Shown here in pieces: positions 44,532-53,433 of a stretch of 64,000 nucleotides of DNA. The first letter of the stretch is position 1; the number at the start of each line of letters is the position of its first letter. This DNA is from Nocardia blacklockiae (lineage in GTDB: Bacteria > Actinomycetota > Actinomycetes > Mycobacteriales > Mycobacteriaceae): NCBI RefSeq assembly GCF_015477355.1, contig NZ_JADLRJ010000001.1:868001-932000 (forward strand), read 5' to 3'. The translations under genes and the position numbers were made by a program. Under the pieces are notes generated by a model. It saw nothing but the letters and a program-made list of their open reading frames with translations, did no database searches and was not told the origin of the DNA.

Positions 44532-47492
44532 TCAGCGGCCTTTCCACACCGGCGCGCGTTTCTGCGCGAAGGCCAGGATGCCTTCGGCGGCGTCCTGCGA
44601 GGACAGGGCCGGTCCGGCGATCTCGCCCTGGCGGGTGAACGCCTCGGCCACGGTCCAATCGGCGGCCTCGTCGACGATGCGTTTGCTCGCCGCCAGGCTC
44701 AGCGGGGCGTTGACCGCGATCCGCTGCGCCAGCGCCAGCGCCGCCTCCAGCGCGTGGCCGGGTTCGGCGAGTTCGTTGACCAGGCCCAGTGCCGCGGCCC
44801 GGGCGGCGGTGATCGGGTCGCCGGTGAGCGCGAGTTCCAAGGCGATCGCGCGGGGCAGCCGCTGCGCCAGGCGCAGCACGCCGCCGCCGACCGCGACCAG
44901 GCCGCGTTTGACCTCCGGGATGCCGAACGTCGAATCGGTCGCGGCCACCACCAGATCCGCCGACAGCGCCAGCTCGCAGCCGCCGGCCAGCGCCGGGCCC
45001 TCCACGGCGGCGATCAACGGTTTGCGCGGCGGTTTCGCGGTGATGCCGAGCGGGCCGCGGCCCTCGGTCATCGGCACCTCGCCGCGCGCGGCGGCCTTGA
45101 GATCCATTCCGGCACTGAAGTATCCGCCCGCGCCGGTGAGGATCGCGACCTGCGCGGCCGGGTCGGCGTCGAAGGCGTCCAGGGCGCGTTCGATGCCCTG
45201 GGCGGCGGCGAGATCGATGGCGTTGCGGACCTGCGGGCGGTTCACGGTGATGATGGTGACCGGTCCGCGGCGTTCCACCAGTACCGGCGGCGCGGGCGGC
45301 GGCAGCAGCTCGACCCGGTCGCGGCCGGTGATCTCGAGGCGGCCCGCGGTGACCGTGACCGGCAGCCCGAGCAGGTCGCCGTCGAGGAACTCCGCGGTCA
45401 GCGCGGAGTCGTTGCTACGCAACAGGATCCGGGCGCCGTCGGGGGCGATCAGGCTCACCACCGCGGGTTCGGGGGAGCCGTCGCGGGTGAAGGGCACCGT
45501 GTAGGCCTCGATCACCGCGGGACCGTCGTGGTGGTCGCGCGCGGGCCGGGCGGGCGGGTGCTCGATGATCGGGCGCAGGTGCCGGTAGGGCGAGCGCGGC
45601 GGGCGCGCGGAGTAGACGCCCAGCGCGTGCTTGGTGACATACCAGCCCAGCGACGTGGCCAGGCCGTAGGTGTCGGGTTCGGCGCGCAGTTTCGGTATCA
45701 GGCTCGCCACCGCGTGCCCGCCGTAGTTGTTGCCGGGACCGCCGCCGAAGGTCAGCCCGCCGGTCACCGACGGTGTGCGGGCCGGGTCGTCGATCGGGAG
45801 CCCGAGTTCACGGGCCGCGATCTGCACCGCCACCGGGAAACATGCGTACAGGTCGACGTGCGTGAGGTCGTCGACGCCGATCCCGGCGTGTTCGAGCGCG
45901 GCCGCGCCCAGGGCCCGGATCGCGGGGGATGCGGCCAGTTCGGCGCGTTCGCTGGTGAACCACTCGTCGTGCCCGGACGCGCCCGCGTGCAGGAACACCC
46001 ACTTGTCCTGCGGGATGCCCGCGGCGTGGGCGGCGGCGACACTGCACACGATGAGCCCGCTGGCCATGTCGACGGTCAGGTTCGCGCACTCGAGTTTGGT
46101 GTAGGGGGTGGACACCATCCGGTTGTCCGCCGACACCGCCGCTATCTCCTCGGCGCTGAATTCCTGTGGCTGCCAAGCGTATTCGTTGCCCGCGGCCACT
46201 TTCGACAGTCGCGACCACAGTTCGGCGACCGCGTGGGCGTGCGCGGCGGGTGTGCGGCCGAGGCGGTGGCGGTTCGCCGATTCCAGCAGCGCGTACATGT
46301 TGATCGGCGCGATCAGCCCCGCCGCGGTCTCGGCGGCGTTGTTGGCGGCCTTGTCGATACCGATCGTCCGGGTCGGCGCCACCCCCGGACCCTGCTCCGG
46401 CCATGACAATTCGACTCCGGCACGCTGGGCGGCGGCCTGGGTGGCGCCCGCCTCGGTGCCGGTGACCAGCACGATCTCGTAGTCGCCCGCCGCCACCGCA
46501 GCCGCGGCCTCGTTGATCGCCAGCTGCCCGCCGTCCCCGCCGAACGGACTGGTCTGCACCGTGTCCACGCCGTCGGCGCCCAGCCGCTGCGCGACGACCG
46601 CGCCCAGATCCCGGTACTGCCACGACGCGCACGCCACCGCGAACACCGCGTCCGCGCCGCGCAGCAGCGCCTCCCCGCCGCCCGCGTCCGCCGCGGCGCG
46701 CCGCAACGCCCGCACCGCCAGCCCGGCCGGATCACCGTAGGCGGGGTCGGGGGTGCGCTGCACGACCTGACCGACACCCACCACCACCGGCGTGTCCGGA
46801 TCCAGCTCCACGCCGGAAGCGGTGTGCGGCACGGGTTTCCGCGAGGGCCGCGACCGCAGCGGGCCCGCGGCGGCCAGCGCGCCGGGCAGCTTCGCCAGCG
46901 AGTCGCGCATCGCGTCGCCGAGGCTGCGCGCCACCGACGCGCCCAGCGGGCCCTCGATCGGCGGCCCGGCCACCCCGGCGTCGAAATACACCGTGGACCG
47001 AGAACCCGTGCCCGACACGGTGATCCAGTAGCCGATCCGCACGTGCTGGGGCGCCTGGCCGCGCAGTTCGAACCCCGACGGGCCCACCGCGCGCACCGTC
47101 CACCGGATCTCCGCGGGCAACCCCATCACCAGGGCCTGCTGGGTGAACGCCTGCCCCTCGCGCACCGGGCCCGGGTTGCCCTCGCGCCACCCGGTGTGCA
47201 GGGTGAACCACTCGCCCAGCCGGTTGAGATCCGACAGATACGCCAGCACCGTCTCGCGCGGGGCGTCGATCTCCTGGGTGGCGTGCGCGGTCTTGACGAA
47301 CTCCGCCAGCCCCGGCGGCGCCAGGCGTTCGGCGCTGGGCACCGCCTCGGCCGGGGTGGCGGCGGGACGGCCGCGCAAACCCGCGATCAGCTCGCGGGCG
47401 ATGCGCGGATCGCGGCGCACCGCGGTGAACAGGGCGCCTCCGGCCCGGAGCTGTGTGCGCAGCGCACGAATCCGATCAGGCACAGGTGCCAC
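44532..47492 (-). CDS. Three-domain fusion: SRPBCC + thiolase-like protein + enoyl-CoA hydratase/isomerase
   Basis: One uninterrupted 986-codon frame. Residues about 70-210 are an SRPBCC/polyketide-cyclase-like lipid-binding domain (EIDAPRETVLAYLSDLNRLG). Residues about 230-625 are an SCP2-thiolase-like domain ending in FGGGPGNNYGGHAVASL and G-W-Y-V-T-K-H-A-L-G-V-Y-S, followed by a beta domain like the extra C-terminal domain of TLP1 thiolase-like proteins. Residues about 735-986 are a crotonase with oxyanion loop SAGMDL and both catalytic Glu (GGCELA, G-I-P-E-V). The thiolase part lacks the usual nucleophile Cys. I infer lipid or sterol side-chain chemistry. The GTG at 47492 has GGAGG. It is 80 bp downstream of mshC. 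Confidence 0.9.
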   Translation of the reverse strand: MAPVPDRIRALRTQLRAGGALFTAVRRDPRIARELIAGLRGRPAATPAEAVPSAERLAPPGLAEFVKTAHATQEIDAPRETVLAYLSDLNRLGEWFTLHTGWREGNPGPVREGQAFTQQALVMGLPAEIRWTVRAVGPSGFELRGQAPQHVRIGYWITVSGTGSRSTVYFDAGVAGPPIEGPLGASVARSLGDAMRDSLAKLPGALAAAGPLRSRPSRKPVPHTASGVELDPDTPVVVGVGQVVQRTPDPAYGDPAGLAVRALRRAAADAGGGEALLRGADAVFAVACASWQYRDLGAVVAQRLGADGVDTVQTSPFGGDGGQLAINEAAAAVAAGDYEIVLVTGTEAGATQAAAQRAGVELSWPEQGPGVAPTRTIGIDKAANNAAETAAGLIAPINMYALLESANRHRLGRTPAAHAHAVAELWSRLSKVAAGNEYAWQPQEFSAEEIAAVSADNRMVSTPYTKLECANLTVDMASGLIVCSVAAAHAAGIPQDKWVFLHAGASGHDEWFTSERAELAASPAIRALGAAALEHAGIGVDDLTHVDLYACFPVAVQIAARELGLPIDDPARTPSVTGGLTFGGGPGNNYGGHAVASLIPKLRAEPDTYGLATSLGWYVTKHALGVYSARPPRSPYRHLRPIIEHPPARPARDHHDGPAVIEAYTVPFTRDGSPEPAVVSLIAPDGARILLRSNDSALTAEFLDGDLLGLPVTVTAGRLEITGRDRVELLPPPAPPVLVERRGPVTIITVNRPQVRNAIDLAAAQGIERALDAFDADPAAQVAILTGAGGYFSAGMDLKAAARGEVPMTEGRGPLGITAKPPRKPLIAAVEGPALAGGCELALSADLVVAATDSTFGIPEVKRGLVAVGGGVLRLAQRLPRAIALELALTGDPITAARAAALGLVNELAEPGHALEAALALAQRIAVNAPLSLAASKRIVDEAADWTVAEAFTRQGEIAGPALSSQDAAEGILAFAQKRAPVWKGR

Positions 47493-47571
47493 CGTCCAAC
47501 CTCCTCGTCGAGCCTGAGACCATTAATGACCATTTGTCTCGCCGAGTCAAAGCCGGGTCGCCCCGGCGGGG

Positions 47572-48810
47572 TCAGAGACGGATGCCCAGCAGCGCGTCCA
47601 CCGCGTCGGCGACCAGGCCGGGAGCCGACCGGTCCGGGCCGCCGTAATCCAGCGCCTGCCGCGCCCAGGAGTCCACCGCGGCCAGCGCCTTCGGCGTGTC
47701 CAGGTCGTCGGCCAGATGCTGGCGCAGCCGCGCCACCGTGTCGTCGGCGGCGGGGCCCGAACTCAGCGCCGCCGCCCGCTGCCAGCGGTCCAGCCGTGCC
47801 AGCGCCTCGGCGAGCACCTGATCGTTCCACTCCCGGTCCTGCCGGTAGTGCCCGGCGAACAGGCCCAGCCGGATCGCGCCCGGATCCACCCCCGAACGCC
47901 GCAGTCTCGACACGAACACCAGATTGCCGCGCGACTTCGACATCTTCTCCCCGTCCAGCGCGATCAGCCCGGCGTGCACGTAGTGCCTGGCGAAACGCCG
48001 CCCCGCCACCAGCGCCTCGGCGTGCGCGGCCGAATACTCGTGATGGGGGTAGATCAGGTCGCTGCCGCCGCCCTGGATGTCGAATTCGGGGCCGATGCGG
48101 TTGAGCGCGATCGCCGCGCACTCGATGTGCCAGCCCGGCCGGCCCGCCCCGAACGGCGCCGGCCACGACGGCTCACCCGGGCGGGCCGTGCGCCACAGCA
48201 GCGCGTCGAGCGCGTCGCGCTTGCCCGGCCGCCGCGGATCCCCGCCGCGCTCGGCGAACAACCGCGCCATCGTCTCGCGGTCGTAGCCCGACTCGTAGCC
48301 GAACTGCTCGGTGGCGTCGTGGCGGAAGTAGACATCGGGGTACTCGGGATCGTCGAGCACATACGCCGCGCCCGAGGCCAGCAACTTGTCCACCAGCTCC
48401 ACCACCTCGCCGATGGATTCCACCGCGCCGATGTAGTCGCGCGGCGGAACCACCCGCAACGCCGTCATGTCCTCGCGGAACAGCGCGATCTCCCGGCTAC
48501 CGAGCTCGCGCCAGTCCATCCCGTCGCGGTCGGCGCGCTCGAACAGCGGATCGTCGACATCGGTGACGTTCTGCACGTAGTGCACGCGGTGCCCGGCGTC
48601 GCGCAGCACCCGGTGCACCAGGTCGAAGGTGAGATAGGTGGCGGCGTGGCCCAGGTGGGTGGCGTCGTAGGGGGTGATGCCGCAGACGTACATGGTGGCG
48701 GTCGCGCCCGGCGTCACCGGGCGCACCTGCGCGTCGGCGGTGTCGAACAACCGCAACGGCGGTCCGGATCCGGGGACGGCGGGCACATCGATATCGGACC
48801 AGGACTGCAT
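47572..48810 (-). CDS. mshC: L-cysteine:1D-myo-inosityl 2-amino-2-deoxy-alpha-D-glucopyranoside ligase MshC
   Basis: The 412-aa enzyme has the length and signatures of MshC, which evolved from cysteinyl-tRNA synthetase: [16 protein letters not shown] (HIGH-like motif and zinc-site Cys), [20 protein letters not shown] and [10 protein letters not shown]. It ligates cysteine to GlcN-Ins using ATP in mycothiol synthesis, the low-molecular-weight thiol of actinobacteria. The usual tRNA-binding C-terminus of CysS is missing, as expected. ATG at 48810 with a leaderless -10 box TACCCT (minus strand, 48817-48822). The upstream order of SCO1664, DUF3090, phosphatase and uppP genes is conserved in mycolata. 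Confidence 0.96.
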   Translation of the reverse strand: MQSWSDIDVPAVPGSGPPLRLFDTADAQVRPVTPGATATMYVCGITPYDATHLGHAATYLTFDLVHRVLRDAGHRVHYVQNVTDVDDPLFERADRDGMDWRELGSREIALFREDMTALRVVPPRDYIGAVESIGEVVELVDKLLASGAAYVLDDPEYPDVYFRHDATEQFGYESGYDRETMARLFAERGGDPRRPGKRDALDALLWRTARPGEPSWPAPFGAGRPGWHIECAAIALNRIGPEFDIQGGGSDLIYPHHEYSAAHAEALVAGRRFARHYVHAGLIALDGEKMSKSRGNLVFVSRLRRSGVDPGAIRLGLFAGHYRQDREWNDQVLAEALARLDRWQRAAALSSGPAADDTVARLRQHLADDLDTPKALAAVDSWARQALDYGGPDRSAPGLVADAVDALLGIRL

Positions 48811-48960
48811 GATTCGAGGGTAAAGGTGGCATCGATGCCCGGCTGCGCCGCCCCCGCCCGCCGCGCTCCCACCGCACCCGCGGCCACCCGGCACGACCTG
48901 CGCCGACGCCGCCGCTGCCAAAAGTCAACGGTTGCAATGACGCAGCACCGAAACGGCCGC

Positions 48961-49821
48961 CTAGAACGCCGGCCAGGGGATCGGGCGCGCGCTGACCGGC
49001 AGCGGCATCACCGGATCGTCCAGCAACCGCCGACCCCGCGCGGCCAGCGCGTCGATCTCCGCGTCGGTCAGATGCGCCGACAACTCCGCGCCCAGCCCGC
49101 CCGGCAGCGCCTTGACCAACGCGCCGACATCGGCCAGCAACTCCGCCTCCACCGGCTCCCCGGCCCACCCCCACAGCACCGTGCGCAACTTCGGCTCGGC
49201 GTGCAGGCAGATGCCGTGATCGACCCCGTACACGCCGCCGTCGACACCCTCGAGGGCGTGGCCGCCCTTGCGGTCGGCGTTGTTGAGCAGCACATCCAGC
49301 ACCGCCATGCGCCGCAGCCGCGGATCGTCGGCGTGCACCAGCGACACCTCCTCACCGGTGCCGTCGACCGCGCGCAGCACCTCCCGGAACCCCGCGGGCA
49401 CCGCGCCCGGCGGCACCAGGTCCACCAGATCCAGCCGGCCCGCGCGGCCGTCCTGCGGCGCCACCGACTCCACCCACCGCTGCACCATGCCCGGCCCCAG
49501 CGGGCCCTCGCGCAGGATCGTCTCCGGGATCACGCCCCAGCCCAGCGCCTCGGATACCCGGTAGGACGCCACCTCCCGCCCGGCCAGGGTGCCGTCGGGG
49601 AAATCCCACAGGGGCCGTTCGCCGCGCACCGGTTTGTACACCACGCGCAACGACGCATCGACTGCCGCGAGATGTTCCGAGGCGGTGCGGCCGTCGGTGC
49701 GCACCGAACCGTCCGCGCCGATCTCGCACACCAGGGTCAGGTTGCTGGCGGTGGACACCCGCCCGAGCACCGACAGATCACCGGTGTGGAACGGATCGCC
49801 GGCGCCGCCGTCGGTGCTCAC
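48961..49821 (-). CDS. SCO1664 family protein (PI3/4-kinase-like fold)
   Basis: A 286-aa protein of the SCO1664 family, related to the phosphatidylinositol-kinase fold: VVYKPVRGERPLWDFPDGTLA near residue 62 (Lys for ATP), E-V-A-S-Y-R-V-S-E-A-L-G, then VLLNNADRKGGH (metal/catalytic-loop N-x-D-R-K) and V-D-H-G-I-C-L-H. It probably transfers phosphate or AMP, but its substrate is unknown. The M. tuberculosis relative is Rv2133c, by order and content. GTG at 49821 begins 4 bp after the DUF3090 stop, with the ribosome site inside the end of that gene. Confidence 0.88.
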   Translation of the reverse strand: MSTDGGAGDPFHTGDLSVLGRVSTASNLTLVCEIGADGSVRTDGRTASEHLAAVDASLRVVYKPVRGERPLWDFPDGTLAGREVASYRVSEALGWGVIPETILREGPLGPGMVQRWVESVAPQDGRAGRLDLVDLVPPGAVPAGFREVLRAVDGTGEEVSLVHADDPRLRRMAVLDVLLNNADRKGGHALEGVDGGVYGVDHGICLHAEPKLRTVLWGWAGEPVEAELLADVGALVKALPGGLGAELSAHLTDAEIDALAARGRRLLDDPVMPLPVSARPIPWPAF

Positions 49822-49825
49822 CGCC

Positions 49826-50410
49826 TCACTCCTCGAGATCCGCCGCGCCGAAGATGTCGCCGCGCTTGTAGCCGTTGGTGCGCACGCACATGTGGCCCTT
49901 CGCCGACAGCGGCTCCCCGCACAGCGGGCACGGCGGGCGGCCCGCGGCGATCACCTTCGTCGACCGCAACGCGAATTCCCGCGCCTGGGAAGGGGTGAGG
50001 AACACCCGGACCGCGTCGGGGCCCTCCTCGGTGTCGTCGAGCACCACCGATTCGTCGACCTCGGTCTCGGTGATCGCCAGCAACTCCACCACCACCGCGC
50101 CCGCGTCGGCGTCCCAGCCCAGACCCATTGTCCCGACCCGGAACTCGGCATCGAGCGGCATCTGCAGCGGATCGGTGTCGCTGACCTCGGCCGCCTGCGG
50201 CGGCACCTCCGCGCCGAACCGGCGCGCCACCTCGTCCAGCAGTAGCCCCATCCGGTCGGCGAGCACCTTGACCTGCTGCTTCTCCAGCAGCACGCTCACC
50301 ACCCGGGGCTCCTCCACGGCTTGCAGGTAGAAGGAGCGATCGCCTGGCTCTCCGACTGTTCCGGCCACGAAACGGTCGGGGGTGCGAAACACATGGATTG
50401 CTCGGGCCAT
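49826..50410 (-). CDS. DUF3090 family protein with zinc ribbon
   Basis: The 194-aa protein matches DUF3090 (M. tuberculosis Rv2134c by gene order): it starts M-A-R-A-I-H-V-F, continues RSFYLQAVEEPRVVSVLLEK, and ends with CPLCGEPLSAKGHMC, a probable zinc ribbon. Function is unknown; the constant link to the SCO1664 gene suggests the two proteins act together. The ATG at 50410 has GGAGG five bases upstream. It lies 24 bp after the phosphatase stop. Confidence 0.9.
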   Translation of the reverse strand: MARAIHVFRTPDRFVAGTVGEPGDRSFYLQAVEEPRVVSVLLEKQQVKVLADRMGLLLDEVARRFGAEVPPQAAEVSDTDPLQMPLDAEFRVGTMGLGWDADAGAVVVELLAITETEVDESVVLDDTEEGPDAVRVFLTPSQAREFALRSTKVIAAGRPPCPLCGEPLSAKGHMCVRTNGYKRGDIFGAADLEE

Positions 50411-50434
50411 CTGCACCTCCTGAAACCGACTGCA

Positions 50435-51196
50435 CTACTCACTACGAGAATCGGGGGCTCCCGCATTCCCATTATCCGTACTCGGCGCGGCCGCGCCCGT
50501 CTGCTCGACGGGTCCCACCTCGCCGCCCGGCACCGGCCCGGCCCGCTCGCCGCCGCGTTGCTCGACGGTTGCCGCGAGTGCCGACAGGTCGGTGCCCGTA
50601 TCGTTCACCCGCCACACCGACGGACCCGTCGGCGCGTACCGCACCACACTCATCGACGCCGGCTCGACCACGATGCGCTGGAAACCGTCCAGGTGGATCC
50701 CGAACGCGTCCGCCAGCAGCGACTTGATCACGTCGCCGTGCGTGCACGCCACCCACAGCACGTCGCGCCCGTGTTGCTCGGCGAGGACGCGATCGTGGTC
50801 GCGAACGGCGGCCACGGCACGATACTGCACCTGCGCGAGCCCTTCCCCGCCGGGGAACACCGCGCCCGAGGCGTGCCGCTGCACCACCTTCCACAGCGGC
50901 TCGGTGACCAGATCCGCGAGTTTGCGGCCGGTCCACTCGCCGTAGTCGACCTCCAGCAGCCGCGGCTCGGGCACCGGTTCCAGGCCGAGCTTGTCGGCCA
51001 GCGGCGCCACCGTGCGCGTGCAGCGCAGCAGCGGCGAGTGCACGATCCGCTGGATCGGCAACGCCGCCAAGCGTTCCGCCACACCCTGGGCCTGGTCGCG
51101 GCCGCGGTCGGTGAGATCCACCCCGGGGCTGCGGCCGGCGAGGGTCGCGGCGGTGTTCGAGGTCGACACCCCGTGCCGCAACAGGATCACCGTCAT
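50435..51196 (-). CDS. Histidine phosphatase family protein (MSMEG_4193-like)
   Basis: A 253-aa phosphoglycerate-mutase-like phosphatase. The catalytic R-H-G motif is in VILLRHGVSTSN. The second His sits in C-T-H-G-D-V near residue 155, with R-I-V-H-S-P-L-L-R-C and L-L-E-V-D-Y-G-E-W between them. The C-terminal 40 residues are Gly/Pro-rich and disordered. The M. tuberculosis relative is Rv2135c. Substrate unknown. The ATG at 51196 has a leaderless -10 box TAGGCT (minus strand, 51204-51209), so a promoter lies inside the uppP-phosphatase gap of 52 bp. Confidence 0.9.
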   Translation of the reverse strand: MTVILLRHGVSTSNTAATLAGRSPGVDLTDRGRDQAQGVAERLAALPIQRIVHSPLLRCTRTVAPLADKLGLEPVPEPRLLEVDYGEWTGRKLADLVTEPLWKVVQRHASGAVFPGGEGLAQVQYRAVAAVRDHDRVLAEQHGRDVLWVACTHGDVIKSLLADAFGIHLDGFQRIVVEPASMSVVRYAPTGPSVWRVNDTGTDLSALAATVEQRGGERAGPVPGGEVGPVEQTGAAAPSTDNGNAGAPDSRSE

Positions 51197-51248
51197 GTAA
51201 CCCAGCCTAGTGGGGGGTGCGGCGCCACCGCGCGGCGCGAACGGTCGG

Positions 51249-52196
51249 TCACGTCGCCGACACCACGCCACCGGCCAGCAGGCCCAGCAGCACCAGCCCC
51301 AGCACGATCCGGTAGCCGACGAACCAGTTCAGCGAATGCCGGGCCACGAACTTCAGCAGCCACGCCACCGACGCGTACCCGAGCGCGAACGACACCGCCG
51401 TCGCCACCAGCAGTTGCGCGCCCGAGGCGTTGAGGCCCTCACCGGCCGGTTCGAACGCGTCGGGCAGGCTGAACAGCCCCGAGGCCACCACCGCGGGAAT
51501 GGCCAGCAGGAACGAGAACCGCACCGCCGCCTCGCGGGTCAGGCCGATGAACAACCCCGCCGAGGACGTCGCGCCCGAGCGCGACACGCCCGGGATCAAC
51601 GCCAGGCATTGCGCCAGGCCCATGACCAGCCCGTCGCGGGTGGTGAGCTGCTCGAGCGGGCGGCGCTGGCTGCTGTAGTACTCCGCGGCCGCGATCACCA
51701 GCGCGAACACGATCAGCATCGTCGAGATCAGCCACAGGTTGCGGGCGCCGGTGCGGATCGCGTCCTTGAACACGAAACCCAGCACCCCGATCGGGATGGT
51801 GGCCACGATCACGTACCAGCCGATGCGATAGTCCAATTCGCGCTGCGCGTCCGGGTCGAGCACCGGCGCCGGCGCGGGCCCGCCGGTGTAGACCGGCAGC
51901 TGGGTGGTGACCTGCTCGGCCAGCGGCACCCGCTGCTCGGCGCGCCCGGTCAGGCGCAGATACACGGTGCCGAACCAGGCGCACAGGATGCGCCAGATGT
52001 CCTTGGCGAAATACACCAGCACCGCGGCCTCGGTGCCCAGCTGGGTGACCGCGGTGAACGAGGCGCCCGCGTCGTCGCCGAAGAACACCCCCGACACGAT
52101 GCGCATATGCGCCGACGAGGAGATCGGCAGGAACTCCGTCAGCCCCTGCACCGCGCCCAGTATCAGCGCCTGCACCCACGTCATCGACGCGCCCAC
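51249..52196 (-). CDS. uppP: Undecaprenyl-diphosphatase UppP (BacA)
   Basis: The 315-aa integral membrane enzyme carries both UppP signatures: [17 protein letters not shown] (catalytic Glu, Ser and His) at the N-terminus and [15 protein letters not shown] with the catalytic Arg near residue 215. It removes phosphate from undecaprenyl (decaprenyl) diphosphate so the lipid carrier of cell-wall synthesis can be reused, and confers bacitracin tolerance. The GTG at 52196 is 4 bases after GGAGG; an ATG at 52184 is an alternative with poor spacing. It heads the conserved block leading to mshC. Confidence 0.95.
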   Translation of the reverse strand: MGASMTWVQALILGAVQGLTEFLPISSSAHMRIVSGVFFGDDAGASFTAVTQLGTEAAVLVYFAKDIWRILCAWFGTVYLRLTGRAEQRVPLAEQVTTQLPVYTGGPAPAPVLDPDAQRELDYRIGWYVIVATIPIGVLGFVFKDAIRTGARNLWLISTMLIVFALVIAAAEYYSSQRRPLEQLTTRDGLVMGLAQCLALIPGVSRSGATSSAGLFIGLTREAAVRFSFLLAIPAVVASGLFSLPDAFEPAGEGLNASGAQLLVATAVSFALGYASVAWLLKFVARHSLNWFVGYRIVLGLVLLGLLAGGVVSAT

Positions 52197-52385
52197 GCCA
52201 CCTCCATCACATGCCGAATCCGCTGTCGCCGGGCGCAATCGGGGCCCGGCGGAGTCCGGCAGCGACCCTACCCCCCGCCGCGCCCGCTGTCCGAGCTGGC
52301 GTCGCGACCGCCGCGGCTCGGCGGTGTGTGCGGATCGGCACGGCGGTTCGGGGTGCCGCAGCCGGACTCGAAGCGGTTGGGGCCC

Positions 52386-52391
52386 TAGGCT
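52386..52391 (+). promoter_or_regulatory. -10 box TAGGCT before a 7-codon leaderless ORF
   Basis: TAGGCT ends 7 nt before the GTG at 52399, placing the transcript start at that codon. Confidence 0.5.
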
Positions 52392-52398
52392 CTTGCGT

Positions 52399-52422
52399 GT
52401 GACGGAAGCACGGGCACGGTGA
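52399..52422 (+). CDS. Seven-codon leaderless ORF overlapping the aldo/keto reductase start
   Basis: GTG-ACG-GAA-GCA-CGG-GCA-CGG-TGA encodes VTEARAR. Its stop overlaps the reductase ATG (TGATG at 52420-52424), so a ribosome loading on the leaderless 5' end would finish here and restart directly on the reductase. The reductase has no good ribosome site of its own. It is probably a device for translation coupling, not a functional peptide. Confidence 0.4.
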   Translation: MTEARAR

Positions 52423-53384
52423 TGGAACAGCGGGCGGTGGGGCGCAGCGGCTTACGGGTCTCGCGCATGGGGCTGGCCACCCACACCTGGGGCAGGGAGA
52501 CCGACGCCGACGAGGCGGCGGTGCAGCTGGTGGCGTTCGTGGAAACCGGCGGCACCCTGGTCGACACCTCCCCGGCGTATCACGGCGGCTCCGCGCAGCG
52601 GATGCTGGGCGGGCTGATCGGGGAACTGGTGCCGCGCGACGACCTGGTGATCAGCGGCTGCGCGGGTCTGGCCGCGGTGACGGGGGCGACCGACCCGGCC
52701 GGGGCGCCGGCGACGGAGGTGCGCTGGACCGTCGACGCCTCCCGGCGCACCCTCATGCGTCAGCTCGACCGCACCCTGGCCGACCTCGGCACCGACTACC
52801 TGGATCTGTGGAGCGTGGCGGCGTGGGATCCGCGCACCCCGCTCGACGAGATCGCCGCCACCGTCGAATACGCGGTGCGCTCGGGCCGTGTGCGCTACGC
52901 CGGGGTGCGCGGGCACAACGCCTGGCAGCTGGCCACTTTGGCCTCGGCCGCGCCGATCACCGCCGCGCAGGGTCCGTACTCGCTGCTGGCGCGCGGGGTC
53001 GAACGCGACGTGGTGCCCGCGGCCGAGCATCACGGGGTCGGGCTGATCGCGTCCGCGCCACTGGCCGGGGGCATCCTCACCGGCAAATACCGCGACGGGG
53101 TGCCCGCGGACTCGCGCGGCGCCGACGAGGACACCGCCGCGGAGATCCGCGAGCGTCTCGACGAGCACGCCACCCGCGTCGTCGACGCGCTCGTCACCGC
53201 CGGCGACGGGCTGGGCACCTCGCCGCTGGCGGTGGCGCTGGCCTGGATCCGCGACCGGCCCGGCGTCGCCAGCATGATCGTCGGCGCCCGCGACATCGCC
53301 CAGCTCACCGGGATCCTCGCCGCCGAGACCCTGGAGCTGCCGCGCGCGATCGCCGCCGCCCTCGACGACGTGAGCGGCGGCTGA
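52422..53384 (+). CDS. Aldo/keto reductase family protein with altered active site
   Basis: A 320-aa TIM-barrel protein of the AKR family: G-R-S-G-L-R-V-S near the start, [10 protein letters not shown] with the catalytic Tyr, [12 protein letters not shown] and the C-terminal S-M-I-V-G-A-R NADPH site. The catalytic Lys of the usual S-T-K-A-G strand is replaced (VISGCAG), and the His of the usual V-H-A-W-D is Ala (SVAAWD). It could be a poor reductase or an NADPH-binding protein. It is divergent from uppP (about 220 bp) and 49 bp upstream of the hmu operon. Confidence 0.88.
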   Translation: MEQRAVGRSGLRVSRMGLATHTWGRETDADEAAVQLVAFVETGGTLVDTSPAYHGGSAQRMLGGLIGELVPRDDLVISGCAGLAAVTGATDPAGAPATEVRWTVDASRRTLMRQLDRTLADLGTDYLDLWSVAAWDPRTPLDEIAATVEYAVRSGRVRYAGVRGHNAWQLATLASAAPITAAQGPYSLLARGVERDVVPAAEHHGVGLIASAPLAGGILTGKYRDGVPADSRGADEDTAAEIRERLDEHATRVVDALVTAGDGLGTSPLAVALAWIRDRPGVASMIVGARDIAQLTGILAAETLELPRAIAAALDDVSGG

Positions 53385-53419
53385 GCGGCGGCCCGGGCAC
53401 ACCCGCCGCACCGCACCTC

Positions 53420-53433
53420 TTAGGCTTGCCTAC
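53420..53433 (+). promoter_or_regulatory. IdeR/DtxR-like iron box overlapping the leaderless hmuT promoter
   Basis: TTAGGCTTGCCTAC resembles an IdeR/DtxR site (TTAGG ... CCTAA halves) and forms TAGGC-TT-GCCTA. The -10 box TAGGCT (53421-53426) is inside it, 7 nt before the hmuT ATG. A repressor bound with Fe2+ would block transcription. Confidence 0.6.

Noticed and set aside
44532-47492. Possibility that the three-domain frame is really several genes
   Set aside because: There is no stop or frame change, and no ribosome site or start precedes the thiolase or crotonase parts in a convincing place.
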